Shown: positions 1 through 11,756, counted from the first letter of the stretch. The stretch: DNA of 64,000 bases from Branchinecta lynchi (GCA_023053575.1 JAKZAP010000006.1:17493280-17557279), one strand, 5' to 3'. The notes: generated by a model not told the origin, from the sequence alone. A program made the numbers and translations.

Positions 1-205
1 CATGGGTTTCCGGTTTATGCCAGATTTCAGGCAAACTACTTGTAGGCTAAGGCGAGAAAATAAAGTTCAGGTGTGGATTCAGCGTGTGGTTTTACGCTTG
101 AACCAATGCTCTTAACAACTCCAGTATAAACTTCTACCGAATTTCCTGTATGGGGCATTCTCTGCGAACTACTTGTTCGGCAAAAAATAAAGTTCAAAAA
201 CGGAT
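1..205 (+). repeat. Degenerate core of a GGATCCCA-family pearl-like element
   Basis: TTTCCGGTTTATGCCAGATT, GCAAACTACTTGTAG and GGATTCAGCGTGTG match the core repeats of the complete copies (such as 11757-13182). No end is preserved. A poly-G/poly-C hairpin and AGTGACGCCACTG follow (210-256), perhaps the end of a hAT-like element. Confidence 0.5.
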
Positions 206-1131
206 GTTGGTGGGGGGGGGGGCGCCCCTCCCCCCCAAAAAAAAGTGACGCCACTGGTAGTGGGTAGTGGGCAGTGGGTAAGAGTTATCTTATAATACTT
301 GCGACCTTAAAGGATCATGGGGAAGAAAAACCTTGTGAATTACTAAGTTATGTAGAACTTATCATGTGCCTTTGATGCTACTGCAAATACATATATCTGA
401 TGGGCGTATCATGAGAGATGTGATTAGTAGATCATTAGCAGATTCTGCTAAGGATCTTGGCTGGGGAATGCCGGCTTTTCGTACGTGAGACTTATTTCTA
501 ATCATGCAAGCGATGTCGTGCATGGTCTCATTAGTTTTCTCGTCATGTGAACTGGAACTAATCATATTTTGAGTTGCATTGGGATTCAGCTTGTGTCATC
601 ATCATTTCCCGCAAGCCTTTTTCTCATTTGCGGTAGCATTTCACTGATCGTTGCGAGTCGTTACCTACACCTTTTCTGCAACTGCCTTCCAGCTTAAAAG
701 TGCCAGCGAACGCCAAAGGAATTCAGTGTTTTTCCTTGAAGTTTTCTGTATTCGTTGGTAAAAAGAAACAGTTCTTTTAATCAGCAAGTCTATTTTTATC
801 TAATGTATAAAATATAATAGTATTTATTCAGCCACCAATGGGCCATGCACCGAGAAACACATGCAAATATAATAATACATCGCAAACAAAATGACAATAC
901 AACACAGAAAATAAACTACCTCCTTCCTATTTATATTTTCCTGAATCTCCCACCATTTTTGTTACTATGTAGTTAGTTGACGTCAGTATACCAGGGAAGA
1001 GCTCCCCGGGCCAAAACTGATCTGGTATAGGGGACTACCGGCACTGGCCTAGGAGGTGGGCAACACTGTCCTCTCTAATCAAACAAAGCGGCAGGGTAGT
1101 ATTGAGGCCAGCCCGGTAAAGGAAACTTGGA

Positions 1132-1192
1132 AGAGGATCAAGACCAAAGGTTTCGACGGGATCCCAAAAATTCACTATTTGATATTTGACGG
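1132..1192 (+). repeat. Terminal fragment of the GGATCCCA pearl-like family
   Basis: ATCAAGACCAAAGGTTTCGA followed by CGGGATCCCAAAAATTCA matches the left end of the complete copies. The rest of the element is missing. Confidence 0.65.
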
Positions 1193-1194
1193 TG

Positions 1195-1300
1195 CAAAAC
1201 GGATAAGTCAGCTACATTTTATTAGAGCTATGTTTCGGCCCTTCTTGGCAAGGGTCCTCTTCAGGCTCAAACCGCTCAAACTGGAAAATGAACTTGTCTT
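1195..1300 (+). repeat. Interspersed repeat with GGCCCTTCTTGGCAAGGG core
   Basis: AACGGATAAGTCAGCTACAT and GGCCCTTCTTGGCAAGGGTC match the arms of the foldback at 1618-2006. Related pieces occur at about 26085 (reverse), 34740 and 63700. Confidence 0.55.
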
Positions 1301-1473
1301 GTTTGTGACAATATTTTACTTCCCATTACTTTTACCAACCAATCCTCCCCCCAATAACTAACACCAAAAATTTCCCCACGAAGATCTGAAAGCTCAGGAC
1401 ATACGCACATTACGTGAAAAATATTTTCGTCCAAATGACCACATATTGGGCAAAAGTAAGGACCAGACAACAC
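1276..1473 (-). pseudogene. LINE ORF2 C-terminal zinc-finger fragment
   Basis: The minus strand encodes YFCPICGHLDENIFHVMCVC then PELSDLR, a CX2CX8HX4C finger. A second, diverged copy with identical spacing (CPMCG..H..C..LKDLR) lies near 32760-32815. Such fingers end the reverse-transcriptase ORF of many non-LTR retrotransposons. The fragment abuts a pearl-like copy starting near 1480. Confidence 0.6.
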
Positions 1474-1479
1474 TCTTAC

Positions 1480-3530
1480 CCAAATATCGACCGCAATTTC
1501 TGTCGGTCGGTCGGTCCGGGTTTTGCTAGTTCGGGCACTTCCACATAAGCTAGAACGATGAAACTTGGCACGCGTATCAGGGACACCAAATGATCAAGTT
1601 GGAAATAGTCACTGTCCATTTATTCAAACAATGTTTACAACGGATTCGTCAGCTATGATTTTTCATCAGCGATATTTCGGGCCTTCTGGGCAAGGGTCCT
1701 CGTCAGGCTGTCAATCTTCCGGTTCAAATTCGGGGAAGGATACAAAACCTGTAATAAATAACTGAAGCTTCTACCGACTATAAATATCTTATTAAGGTAA
1801 ATTATATTTATAGTCGGTAGAAGCTTCAGTTATTTATTACAGGTTTTGTATCCTTCCCCGAAGTTGAACCGGAAGATTGACAGCCTGACGAGGACCCTTG
1901 CCAAGAAGGGCCGAAATATCGCTGATGAAAAATCATAGCTGACGAATCCGTTGTAAACATTGTTTGAATAAATGTTTCAAAGTCAGCTTGGGCTCAAAGA
2001 ATATTTGTCACTGTCCAGATCCGATCATCGTGGGGGGAGTGGAGGGAGCGGGAATCCGGAATCTTGAAGTATTTATAACTTTTGAACGGGTGATCGGATC
2101 TTAGTGAAATTTGATATTTGGAAAGGTCTCGTGCCTCAGACAACACACTTACAATCCGGACCGGATTCGGTGACTTTGGGGGGGAGTCGGAAATCTTGGG
2201 AAACGCTTAGAGTGGAGGGATCGGGACTAAACTTGGTGGGAAGAACAAGCACAAGTCCTAGATTCATCATTGACATAACCGGACCGGAGTCGGGCACTGT
2301 GGAGGGAGTTGGGGGGGGGGGGATTCGGTGATCCCGCGAGTTCGGTACTAGGACGGTGAAATTTGGTAGGCATATCAGGGACCCGGACTGACTGCCTTGA
2401 GAATAGTCTTTTCCCCGATCCGACCATCGTAGGGGGAGTGGAGGGATGGGGAATCCGGAAATTAGTGACCTGCATAACTTTGAAAGGGGTAATCGGACGT
2501 GCATGAAACTTGACAAGTGTCAAGAGCAAGTGCCTCAGATGTTCCTTTTCAAATACGGACCGCGGATACGATAACTGGGGGGGGGGGGGGGAGGGGCTGG
2601 AAAGGGGCACCGGAAATCTTCTGAAAGGCTCAGATTCGAGGGATCGGGATGGAACTCGGTGGGAAGAACAAGCTTAAACCCTAGATACATTACTGACAAA
2701 ACAGGACTGTATCGTGTCACAGTGGGGGGGGGGGGAGTTGGACGGGGGTTTACCGGAATTCCGGTGATCTCGAGTTAGGGTACTTCCAGATGTGCTAGGA
2801 CGACGAAACTTGGCAGGCATTTTGGGGATTCTACTATACTGACTTGAAAATAGTCCCTTCTCCGGTCCGATCATCGTGGGGGGGGGGAGTAGAGGGGGGG
2901 GGAATACGGAATCTAGTGACATTCACAACATTGGAATGGGTGATCGAACGTGCATGAAACTTGGTAAGTATTAAAAACAAGTGTCTCGGATGTTCAGTTT
3001 CAAGTCCGGACTGGATCTGATCACTGGGGGGGGGGGGATGGAGGGGGCACTGGAAATCTCCTGAATCCCCTAAAGTTGAGGGATTAGAGTTGGACTTGGT
3101 TGGAAGAACAAGCGTAGTCCCTAGATAAATCCCTGACAAAGCAGGACCGGATCGTGTCATGGTGGGAAAAGTTGGAGGGGGTTTTCCGGAATTCCAGTTA
3201 TCTTGAGCTAGGGTTCTTCCAGATGTGCTAGGACCATGAAACTTCTATTAGGAACTCTAACATATTGATTTGAAAATAGTTCGTTCCCCGATCCGACCAC
3301 CGTGGGCGGAGTAGAGGGATGGGGAATCCGGAATCTGGTGATATTCGTAACTTAGGAACCGGTGATCGGACGAGCATGAAACTGGACAAGTGTCAAGAGC
3401 GAGTGTCTCAAATATTCAGTTTCAAGTCTGAAGTGGGTCTGATCACTGGGGGGGGGGGGAGCAGGAGGGGGACAAACTGACAAACATGCTAACTGTTCCG
3501 AAGTGCCATATGAGCTTTCAGCTCTTGTTT
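1480..3530 (+). mobile_element. AAGTGCCATAT-family pearl/helentron-like element, copy 1
   Basis: Begins near ACCGCAATTTCTGTCGGTCG (the GTCG microsatellite end, outer hairpin lost) and ends at AAGTGCCATATGAGCTTTCA plus GCTCTTGTTT. The interior is a diverged tandem array with repeated GTGATCGGA, GAAACTTGG and long G runs. A foldback (1618-2006) sits inside. No protein; the long frames through it on both strands are by-products of the repeats. Confidence 0.7.
1618..2006. mobile_element. Foldback element with 170-bp inverted arms
   Basis: Arms 1618-1787 and 1804-1973 are near-identical reverse complements separated by 16 bases. The insert is flanked by a direct repeat GTCACTGTCC (1608-1617 and 2007-2016), a probable target duplication within pearl copy 1. 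The arms carry the GGCAAGGGTCCTCGTCAGGC core found elsewhere in the window. About 33 bases beyond the second arm have no partner. Confidence 0.8.
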
Positions 3531-3789
3531 ATAATTTATAGACGTGAGGGAGTCACTTGTCACTGTTTATACCTAGCGGACGTATTCTTTTGCTTGCCAT
3601 GGAAGTCTGTCATGTTGGAGGGTCGAAGGGGTTCAGATATGTTGTTCAAACTCCGTATGAGGATTCACTGGCAAAGTACAAACCAAGTTGTAGATGGGTC
3701 CTTTAGATATTTAGAGGCAGAGGAGGGCGTTTTGAATTAAGGGTAAAAAAAGATGTATGTTTGTAAGGTAATGAGATAGTCGTTTAACG

Positions 3790-4372
3790 GGCAAGGAGGC
3801 CCGCTGAATCTACATCTGAACTTAGTTTTCTTGCCGGACAAATGATTCACCCCATATTCGGCCGAAACTGTTAATTTGGTTGAAGCTCAAGTTGTTTCTG
3901 TAGTCGATTAAAGATTCGGTATCGGGGTAAAGAGACATGCTGAATTGAGTTTTGAGGTTTATTTCTATGAAAACCCCGAAATTTGGATTGAAAGGTTCTC
4001 CTCTCAATGTCACCAGCTCTTTTGCTCTCATGCAGTTCGCCGGGAATGCTGCTAAAATACGAAGAATTTTGTCAAAGTAAAGGACCTTTCTTAAATCGAT
4101 TAGGATGAGATATTGGAGTAGTCATCCTTGCTGAATCCATATCTGAACTTGCTTTTCTTGTCTGATAAGCTGTTTGGGCGTAAGTTGCCAAAAACTCCAA
4201 AACATTAACATTATTCTTTGTACATATTCAAGCGGGGGGCTATGGATAAATAGCAAAATGTTAAAGGTCTGGTGAAGACTCAGAAATCTGCAAAATCCGA
4301 TAGTCTGAATCAAGAAGTCCAATAAGTATTAAACTTTTGGGATCCCATCGAAACCTTTGGTCTTGTTTTCCT
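3790..4372 (-). repeat. GGATCCCA pearl-like element, 3' fragment, reversed
   Basis: Minus-strand copy: its left terminus is at GGGATCCCATCGAAACCTTT plus GGTCTTGTTTT (about 4338-4370). Core-like segments (TGAATCCATATCTGAACTTG) run back to about 3800. The microsatellite end is missing. Confidence 0.6.
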
Positions 4373-4872
4373 TAAAGTTTAACTGAAAGGCCAGTTTTAT
4401 TCTTATATCTTGGATTTGAATACACTGAATTATTTCGGCTCTGCTAAAAGACATTTTTTATTTTTTCATCTTGGGCACTAGTAGTGACGTTGCACCTGCT
4501 GGTCCAAACAAGACAAAGTTCATCCAGACGTGGAGACTTTGAATTTCAACAAAAGCATGCATTTGAACGGCTAATGAAGCAAAGCTCAGCAAATGTTCAG
4601 TTCCAGATTAGTAAGCTCACGTCTGAGGGCTAATTGAACGTAATAAACCAAGAAATCAACAATCATTTACCATCATTGTTGCCAAATATTTCAAACATAG
4701 AGGTATAAGCAAATAGAGGTCGTGTTCCACACATACAAAGAAAAAGTTAATTCGATGAAAATCGATTGTATGCAGAGCGAAGTAACGAATTTGCATCGGG
4801 TATTCAAGCCTATTTACGGTAATAAGTGATGGGTTACTGGACTGTCGTATCTCGGTCCTTTGCTGTATAAAC
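4373..4872. repeat. MITE of the AAGTTTAACTGAAAA family, diverged copy
   Basis: Opens AAAGTTTAACTGAAAGGCCA, like the copies at 42983 and 57436. Its far part, TATTCAAGCCTATTTACGGT then AATAAGTGATGGGT, matches their 3' part. The right terminus is not intact. Confidence 0.6.
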
Positions 4873-5994
4873 TGCAAAACGTTGGTAACGCGATTAACGC
4901 GAATGGTTTTGTCTTTGCAGTAAAAACATCGAGGTCTGTAAATCTAGTTTGTTATACTTGCTTCCTAACGTAAAGGCAAAGGGATACCACTTCTTACGTA
5001 GCCTACAAGTATGTTATACTACTAGCCCCTGCATGCGAAGGTGTGGATATAGTACGAGGTCCTTTTTTAACCAATCATCAGACCAGCCGTGTCAGGTTTC
5101 ATCTGCCTGTCGAGTTTCATCAACTTAATGTAATACCTTTTATACTGTTTATCAGTATTATCCAACTGTCATCCGTATGGGAAAGGTATCCAATTAGCAA
5201 GGCGTTTTCTCTCGTCCCACCCTCACTGTATTGTTTGTCAAGGTATGTTTGTGTGGCATGGCAAATGCTGCAGACGTGGCAACCATACGGGACCCGTACA
5301 TTTGATCGTAACCTCACCTCTACTTGATTGGCTTGTCCACCTATCCGCCACGATTACTTACTGAATAAATTGGTAACAGCCGAATCTCGCTCTTCGTTAG
5401 TTTAGTCTTGTTCAGTAGTGGCTCACAGCTTGATCAGGTCTGTCAGTTGGGCTTTGCTTGTTTCTTAGACGCCAACCACAGGTTGAGGTAGGAGATTGAG
5501 TTTGTCATCCTCTTATGAAGCCTACCGTCTGATTTTGCAAATCTTTCAGAAATAATATTGTCCGAATGTTCTGTTGTTCGGCAGCAGTAGGCTATATTTA
5601 GTTGTTCGGTAGTGTTTGCGAGAGAGCCTGATATAATGAATAATTTACAAATTCCCATTAAATTGAAGAAGATTATAACAAATCCCAATGCTACAACAGT
5701 TACATTATGGAGTTGTTCCACTATAACGGGTATTCAGTGGTATAAATCGCTTGGCTCCTCTGTGTAGGCTATTTGATCATGGTTTATCTGTATTAGTGTC
5801 ATATAAATAGTAAAACAGGACACACCTTAGACAGAAATTCAACTGACAAAAGACCCGATACAGTGAAAAAATACATAATGTAATATACGACTATCGACAT
5901 CAAAGCTACAATGTGTATCTTATATGTAAGAAAATTGAATTTAGGTATGCTATTATAGTTTCGAAATATACCAATCTCTCTATCTTTTTCTTTT
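4873..5994. other. Unassigned interval
   Basis: No exon, RNA gene or terminal-repeat pair was recognised. Open frames here are short and show no family match. Confidence 0.4.
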
Positions 5995-8887
5995 TATGGC
6001 ACTTGCCCTTCGGCCAAGTGCCATATAGCGATTGTAATTTCTGTCCGTCAGTCGGTCTGTCGGTCCCGGTTTTGCTAGTTTGACCACTTCCAGATAAGCT
6101 AGGACGATGAAACTTGGCAGGCATATCAGGGACCGGTCCAGATTAAATTAGAAATGGTCGCTTCCCCGATCCGACCATCTGTAGGGGAGTGGAGGGAGGG
6201 AGAATCCGGAAAAAATAAGAAAAATTATATACTTTTCGCTTACGAACGGGTGATCGGATCTTAGTGAAACTTGGTATATGGAAGGAACTCGTGTCTCAGA
6301 CCTTTCATTTTAAATCCAGACTGGATCCGGTGATGTGGGGGGGATTTGGAGGGGGAAACTGGAAATCTTGGAAAACGCTTAGAGTGGAGAGATCCGGATG
6401 AAACTTGGTGTAAAGAACAAGCACAAGTCCTAGATACGTGACTGATATAACCAGAACGGATCCGCTCACTTTAGGGGAGTCTGGGGGGGGGGGGGTCCGA
6501 ATTTCTAGTGATCCCTCGAGTTCGGTGCTTCCTGATCTTCTAGGACGACGAAAATTGGCAAGCATGCCAGGGACCCGACCAGATTAAATAGGTAATAGTC
6601 ACTTCCCCGATCCGACCGTCTGGGGGGAGTGGAGGGAGGAGGAAGCCCAAAATTTTGGTGTTTTTAACTTGCGAAGGGGTGATCAGATCTTGATGAAAGT
6701 TCATATTTAGGATAAGCTCATGTCTGAGACGTCTCACTTTAAATCCGGGCCGGATCCGATGACACTGGGGGGAGTTGAAGGAGGGAACCGGAAATCTTGA
6801 GAAACGCTTAGAGTGGAGGAATCGGGATGCAACTTGGTGGGAAGAACAAGCACAAATCCTAGATACTTCATTGACATAACCGGACCGGGTCCGGGCACTG
6901 TGGGGGAGTTGGGGGGGGAGGTCCGGATTTCTAGCGATCCCGCGAGTCCGGCATACTTCCTGATGTGCTAGGACGATGAAACTTGGCAGATATGTCAGGG
7001 ATCCGAACAGATTGACTTAAAAATAGTCGATTCCTCGATCCGACCATCATGGGGGGAGTGGAAGGATGGGGAGTCCGGAATCTAGTGGCATGCATAAGTT
7101 TGAACGGGTGATCGGATTTGAATGAAACTTGTAGGGTTCATTGTCAAGTCCGGGCTGGGTCTCATGAAACGCCTACAGCAGAGGGATTGGGATGGAACTT
7201 AATGGAGAGAACAAGCATTAGGCCTAGCTACGAAATTGGTTTCGGGGCTCTGTGGGGAGAGCTGGAGGGGGTTTCTTGGAATTCCGGTAGTCGCGAGTTT
7301 CAGATGTACTAAGACAGCGAAATTTTGCAGGCATATTAGTGACCCGATTTAATTGACAAGAACCTGACACAAAATACCCCCGGAAACTTCCGTTCCTAAA
7401 TCCGAGCACTTTTGGTTGAGCGAGGGAAGGGAAATATGGAACTTGAGTTCTGCAAATTGCGAACGAGTGGTTTGATTCGAGTGAAACTTAATGGGTGATG
7501 GAATTGATGACCTAGACATGTTGCGACCACGGTTTGGGGAATTGTCGGGGGGGGGGGGGGGCTTGTGACATACACAAAAACCAAACGGGTGAACGGAATG
7601 TGATGCAAGTTCGACAGTGCCGAGTTTATGCGGCCTAGATTTGTTATTTGACGTCCAGGCCAGATTCGGCCAAGGTGTGGGGGGGGGGGGATACGGGAAT
7701 TTGTGGTAAAGCTATGCTCCTATTTCAGTAAGACTTGATGGACGGGAAGAGGGGATTAAAAGATACCACGTTTTATGTTTCCAAGTCCTCTTCCGCCACA
7801 GTGGGCGGGAGGTGGAGGGAGATTGCCGGAAACTTTGAGGCTCGCATAGGGGTCAAACGAGTGCATCAGTTTAAATGAAACTTGGAATGTAGGGAGAGCG
7901 TATATCCTAGATGCCATATTTTAGGGTCGGAACCGGATCCGACAACGGTGGTGGTAGGGGCGTGGGAGGGGTACCGGAATTTTCCAAAAATGCTCAGATT
8001 CGAGTGAAACTTGGTAGATGGTATAAAATAAAATGCTTCAGATGATCCATTTCTTGGTCCGAACCAGATTCGGCCACGGTAGGGGGAGATGGAGGGAGTA
8101 TCAGAAATCGTGTAGCACTTCTAGGGATCAAACGAGTGGATGTATTGGCCTGAAACTTGGAAGTTTGAACAGTCATGCGCATTTGCTACAGATAATCCGA
8201 GACGATGCCGGAACTAATATAAGGTTTGAAGCCAAGCTGACCATTCATTTCAAATAAAATAGAAAAACGAGCACGAGCAGTTCTGTGGATGGTTTTATTC
8301 AAAGTTTTGAAACATAATATGGATTTTTGGAGTTGGCCGTTTTCTGGGTGGAAGCTTCTGCGCTTTCCCAGACGGATGGTAAATTGTAAATATACACAGA
8401 ATTCAGAATTGTAAATAATCACAGATTTGTACGTATTCACTTTGAACACGCACAATTTATCTTTCGTTACTTTACTTTTATCTGCATGTCCTTCAATGCG
8501 TATCGTTCTTCTGTTTTTTAGTTTACATGTCGTCTTATTGTTTGTTGCTTCCGCATCGTTTTCCTGTTGTTATTGTGGTGGATTTTATGATTTAGTTTGT
8601 TTGTTTTCGCTGAGGACGGTTTGCCGGAAGTGCAACCTAAATATCCGAAATTGTATTTATCCCTCGCATATGATCTTGCAGGGCTAACTAGCTGATCAAG
8701 AAAAAAACCCGAAAATCTCGTTTTTCTATTTTATGCTGAACTGCTCAGAATTGAGTGAAACTAAATATCTTATTTGTATTTCCGAACAGCATTTTTGGAT
8801 GGCGGGTGTATTTTTTGACGTTCGCATCTACTTTCTTGTACCGTCTACTTGTAACAAGTGCCATATGAGCTCGTAGCTCTTGTTTTT
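5995..8887 (+). mobile_element. AAGTGCCATAT-family pearl/helentron-like element, copy 2
   Basis: Left end TATGGCACTTG, a GC-rich loop and CCAAGTGCCATA form a perfect hairpin, followed by a GTCGGTCTGTCGGTCC microsatellite. The right end is ACAAGTGCCATATGAGCTCG plus TAGCTCTTGTTTTT, itself a hairpin (GAGCT/AGCTC). The interior is a diverged array of units with GTGATCGGAT, GAAACTTGGT and G runs. It sits between T runs on both sides, consistent with insertion between two Ts. No transposase or helicase is encoded. Confidence 0.82.
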
Positions 8888-8939
8888 AACTTCAGTGCTA
8901 GCAGCCTGTAGGTCCTGCCAGTCCGGCTACCTTAAAGGC

Positions 8940-9506
8940 TCACCTAATAGTGCTGAAGAGCGAACATTTATTGAAAGTAACTGATTCTTCCAAACTGGCT
9001 GGACAACTCGATGAAAGTACGTTATTCCATTGCTCCGGCATTCCCGAACAAAGATGTTTTATGTTTGGAAAGTATTTCAAGCTTGTAGTAGCTCTCTGTG
9101 TTTCAAATTGTTTAAGAACAACCAAAACATAAAATTGCTTGCTGTCAGTGAACAAATAGTCCTTGGACTTAATTGGGAGCCAGGCTGGACAACTCGATGA
9201 AAGTACGTTATTCCATTGCTCCGGCATTCCCGAACAAAGATGTTTTATGTTTGGAAAGTATTTCAAGCTTGTAGTAGCTCTCTGTGTTTCAAATTGTTTA
9301 AGAACAACCAAAACATAAAATTGCTTGATGTCAGTGAACAAATAGTCCTTGGACTTAATTGGGAGCCAGGCACGTAACAGCGTTATCTGATTCTCAACGT
9401 CACCACGAGAGTCTGTTGTAAAATAATAGAAATCCCTCAACATTGTCAAATAATACAGTGTATTAAATACTAAAAAAAAGGCGTCTTTTCGGTTAAACTT
9501 GAACAC
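8940..9506 (-). CDS. Unknown ORF with an in-frame internal duplication
   Basis: A 188-codon minus-strand frame contains two nearly identical 62-residue blocks (each with KSKDYLFTD and QFYVLVVLKQFETQRATTSL). They arise from a 186-bp tandem duplication of the DNA. I do not recognise the family. The hydrophobic N-terminus (FFLVFNTLYYLTM) is not clearly a signal peptide. It may be a fragment of a transposon or of a dead gene; no splice context or neighbour supports a host gene. Confidence 0.3.
   Translation of the reverse strand: MFKFNRKDAFFLVFNTLYYLTMLRDFYYFTTDSRGDVENQITLLRAWLPIKSKDYLFTDIKQFYVLVVLKQFETQRATTSLKYFPNIKHLCSGMPEQWNNVLSSSCPAWLPIKSKDYLFTDSKQFYVLVVLKQFETQRATTSLKYFPNIKHLCSGMPEQWNNVLSSSCPASLEESVTFNKCSLFSTIR
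8997..9370. repeat. 186-bp tandem duplication, two copies
   Basis: The copy at 8997-9182 is repeated at 9183-9370 with only one difference noticed (GCTTGCTGTC against GCTTGATGTC). The period is a multiple of three. Confidence 0.92.
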
Positions 9507-9780
9507 CGCTCAGACGACTGGCTTAAGCAGTGAAATGCAAACCAGCCCGTACAAATTATATGAAGCGAAAAGTCGCGAGCTCCAGATTACCGGTTTTTTT
9601 TATATTTGTGAAATAAAAGACTAGGGAATTCTTGTAGTTGTAGGCCACATATACAAGCTTCTTCTGATTGGCTAGTATTTGCTTCACCAATGGGCTGCTC
9701 TGGAGAAAGTCTAACCTTATGCTAGCCATATTTCATTTATGTTTTCTTATGCACGCCCTCGTATGCTGTTCTAGTCTTCT

Positions 9781-10265
9781 TAAAGTTTAAACGAAAAGGG
9801 CTGGGACAGGACCAGGCCCGTATCCAGGAATTTTTTTTTTTTTTGGGGGGGGGGGGGGGTTTGCGTGCGGGTCGGACAAAAAAGTGCAAAAACGACATAA
9901 ATCAGAGGTGAAAAGCCTATGAAAATGATTACTTTTGTATGTTTCGGGAGGGATACGGATACGGCCTTGGACAGGACAATCTCGTTACTCATCACTTATT
10001 CGTTTAAATTGGCCTGAACACCCGCTGAAAATGCGTTACTTCGTTTTCCCGCTATCCACGATAATCGACTTTCAAATAGTGAAATTTTCGTGTGATTTGT
10101 GATACCTCTATGCGCTTGTATTTTTGTTGTATGTCTTATGAGAAAGTTTTTTTTCTTTTTCTTCAGGCACTAAGTAATCTTTACCAATCTCACCCCTGCC
10201 CACTGAAAAGCCGCGTTTGTGTTGAGATAAAAATTTCCCGCGTCATAGTAGAATCGAGTAGAATT
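9781..10265. repeat. AAGTTTAACTGAAAA-family MITE, reversed, with an insertion
   Basis: Starts AAAGTTTAAACGAAAAGGGC and continues, after a 157-bp insertion, with ACTCATCACTTATTCG and CTGAAAATGCGTTACTTCGT, the reverse complement of the 43380-43440 end. It is truncated near 10265. Confidence 0.75.
9813..9969. mobile_element. hAT-like MITE, 157 bp, with perfect 8-bp target duplication
   Basis: Imperfect inverted ends CAGGCCCGTATCC and GGATACGGCCTTG, flanked by GACAGGAC on both sides (9805-9812 and 9970-9977). It holds a T run and a long G run. Inserted in the MITE at 9781-10265. Confidence 0.85.
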
Positions 10266-10518
10266 TAAGCTAAGTGCACACAGGCCGGTAAGATTCCGCA
10301 CTAGAAAACGCGCATGCGAAATTCACGTTCTATGCCTGACAGGTTTGTAGCCTATGTAACTTTGAACAGTTCTGAGGAGTATCAAAGAAAGATGCAGTTA
10401 AGGAACTGCTTTGATTGACTAGTATTTTCCTTTTATTGCAGCAAGTGTATGAAATGTCGCTGTTCAAATGTAAAAGGATAAACTGTAAAAATATTCAGAC
10501 TTCCTGTAGATAGCCTAG

Positions 10519-11756
10519 TAAACATTTAGATTCAGATTCAGATTCAGATATTTTTTACTTCACCAAAAAACACAACTACATTATACAAAAAACTCAACAA
10601 CCACATAAAAGACAAAAATCCTGTGTGTGGCTGTATCTTCTAACCACCTTTTAACTTAAAATATTCAGTAGATAATAACAGAAAAACTAGTCTAATATTT
10701 TTCCAAAAAAAAGAGAAAAAGAGGTAAAGAAAGAGAGTAAAAAAAAAGAAAAGGAAGAAAAAGATTCCCTTGTCACAATCTACCCACCGCCCCCCCCCCC
10801 ATCTCACCTCCCCCCATCCCACCTCCTCACTCCCCGCCTCCTCACACCCCTTCCAAAAACCCACAAAGTTCAACCACCTTTTTCAATTAATAATTTCTTT
10901 AACTCTCTTTTAAACAAAATTAAGTTACCGGCCGCTCTAATACTTTCCGGGAGACCATTCCACAGTAAAACAGCGATGTTTCTAATAGCGAAACCTGAGT
11001 GTCGGATTTCATGAACCAGATGGTCACCATTTCTGGTAGCATATTCATGGTAAAAAGAATTCTGGGAAAACATATTCCAGAAGTACTCAGGGGACAACTT
11101 GTTTAAACAAACATGCAACAGTATTTTCACACTGGTGCAATTCACCGAATACTCTCATTCTTTATTTTGCACTATTTGAATCCTTTTGTAATTACTTATG
11201 AAGTTACTTGCCCATACCGATCACTCGTACCCAATATAGGGTTCAAGAATGGAGCTATATATAAGCTTCAGGGTTGAGACTGGAAATGTATGTTTCAGTT
11301 TTCGGATTATACCTAGACCTCTAGAAGCTTTGGCTGATATTATTTCACCGTGTTTCTTCCAGCTAAGATTGCAGTCGATATGGAATCCCAGGTAACGGAG
11401 GTCGTAAACTTGTTGGAAAACTTCAGATCCATATACAACTACGGAATCCACTGCGGATAGAAACCCAGTTTTGCTAAAAATTACGAAGCTGGTCTTCTTT
11501 GCGTTGACAGCAAGGCAACTCACACTCACGAAGACACGGAGACACTCGAGTGCACGATTTGCTTTTGCCACAGCTTCATGAACTGACTTGGCAAAAACAG
11601 TAATAGCTATATCGTCAGTAAAAGCAGGTTATCACACCATCACTTATATAATACCGTAAGGTATCCACATAAATTAGAAATAGAAGGGGTCCTAAAACGG
11701 GACCCTGCGGCACACCACAAGTGGCGGGCATCACGGCACTGATAATATCTTTCTGA
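10519..11756 (-). pseudogene. LINE reverse transcriptase, 3' half (broken)
   Basis: Minus strand, from 11756 down: QKDIISAVMPATCGVPQGPV and LGPLLFLIYVDTL (RT block with the PQG motif), a degenerate YADD box read as FTDDIAITVFA (about 11605-11640), then LECLRVFVSVSCLAVNAKKT and DLRYLGFHIDCNLSWKKHGE. After a break, 11145-10870 gives AIRNIAVLLWNGLPESIRAA and LILFKRELKKLL, the usual C-terminus of jockey/CR1-like LINEs. A TTCAGA repeat (10530-10550) marks the 3' end. Frameshifts and stops separate the blocks. Its 5' half continues at 13183 beyond a pearl insertion. Confidence 0.8.

Noticed and set aside
2136..3160. Several Pro-rich minus-strand frames of 80-127 codons
   Set aside because: They are translations of the G-run arrays of pearl-like copy 1; the frames drift with G-run length and recur in the sister copies.
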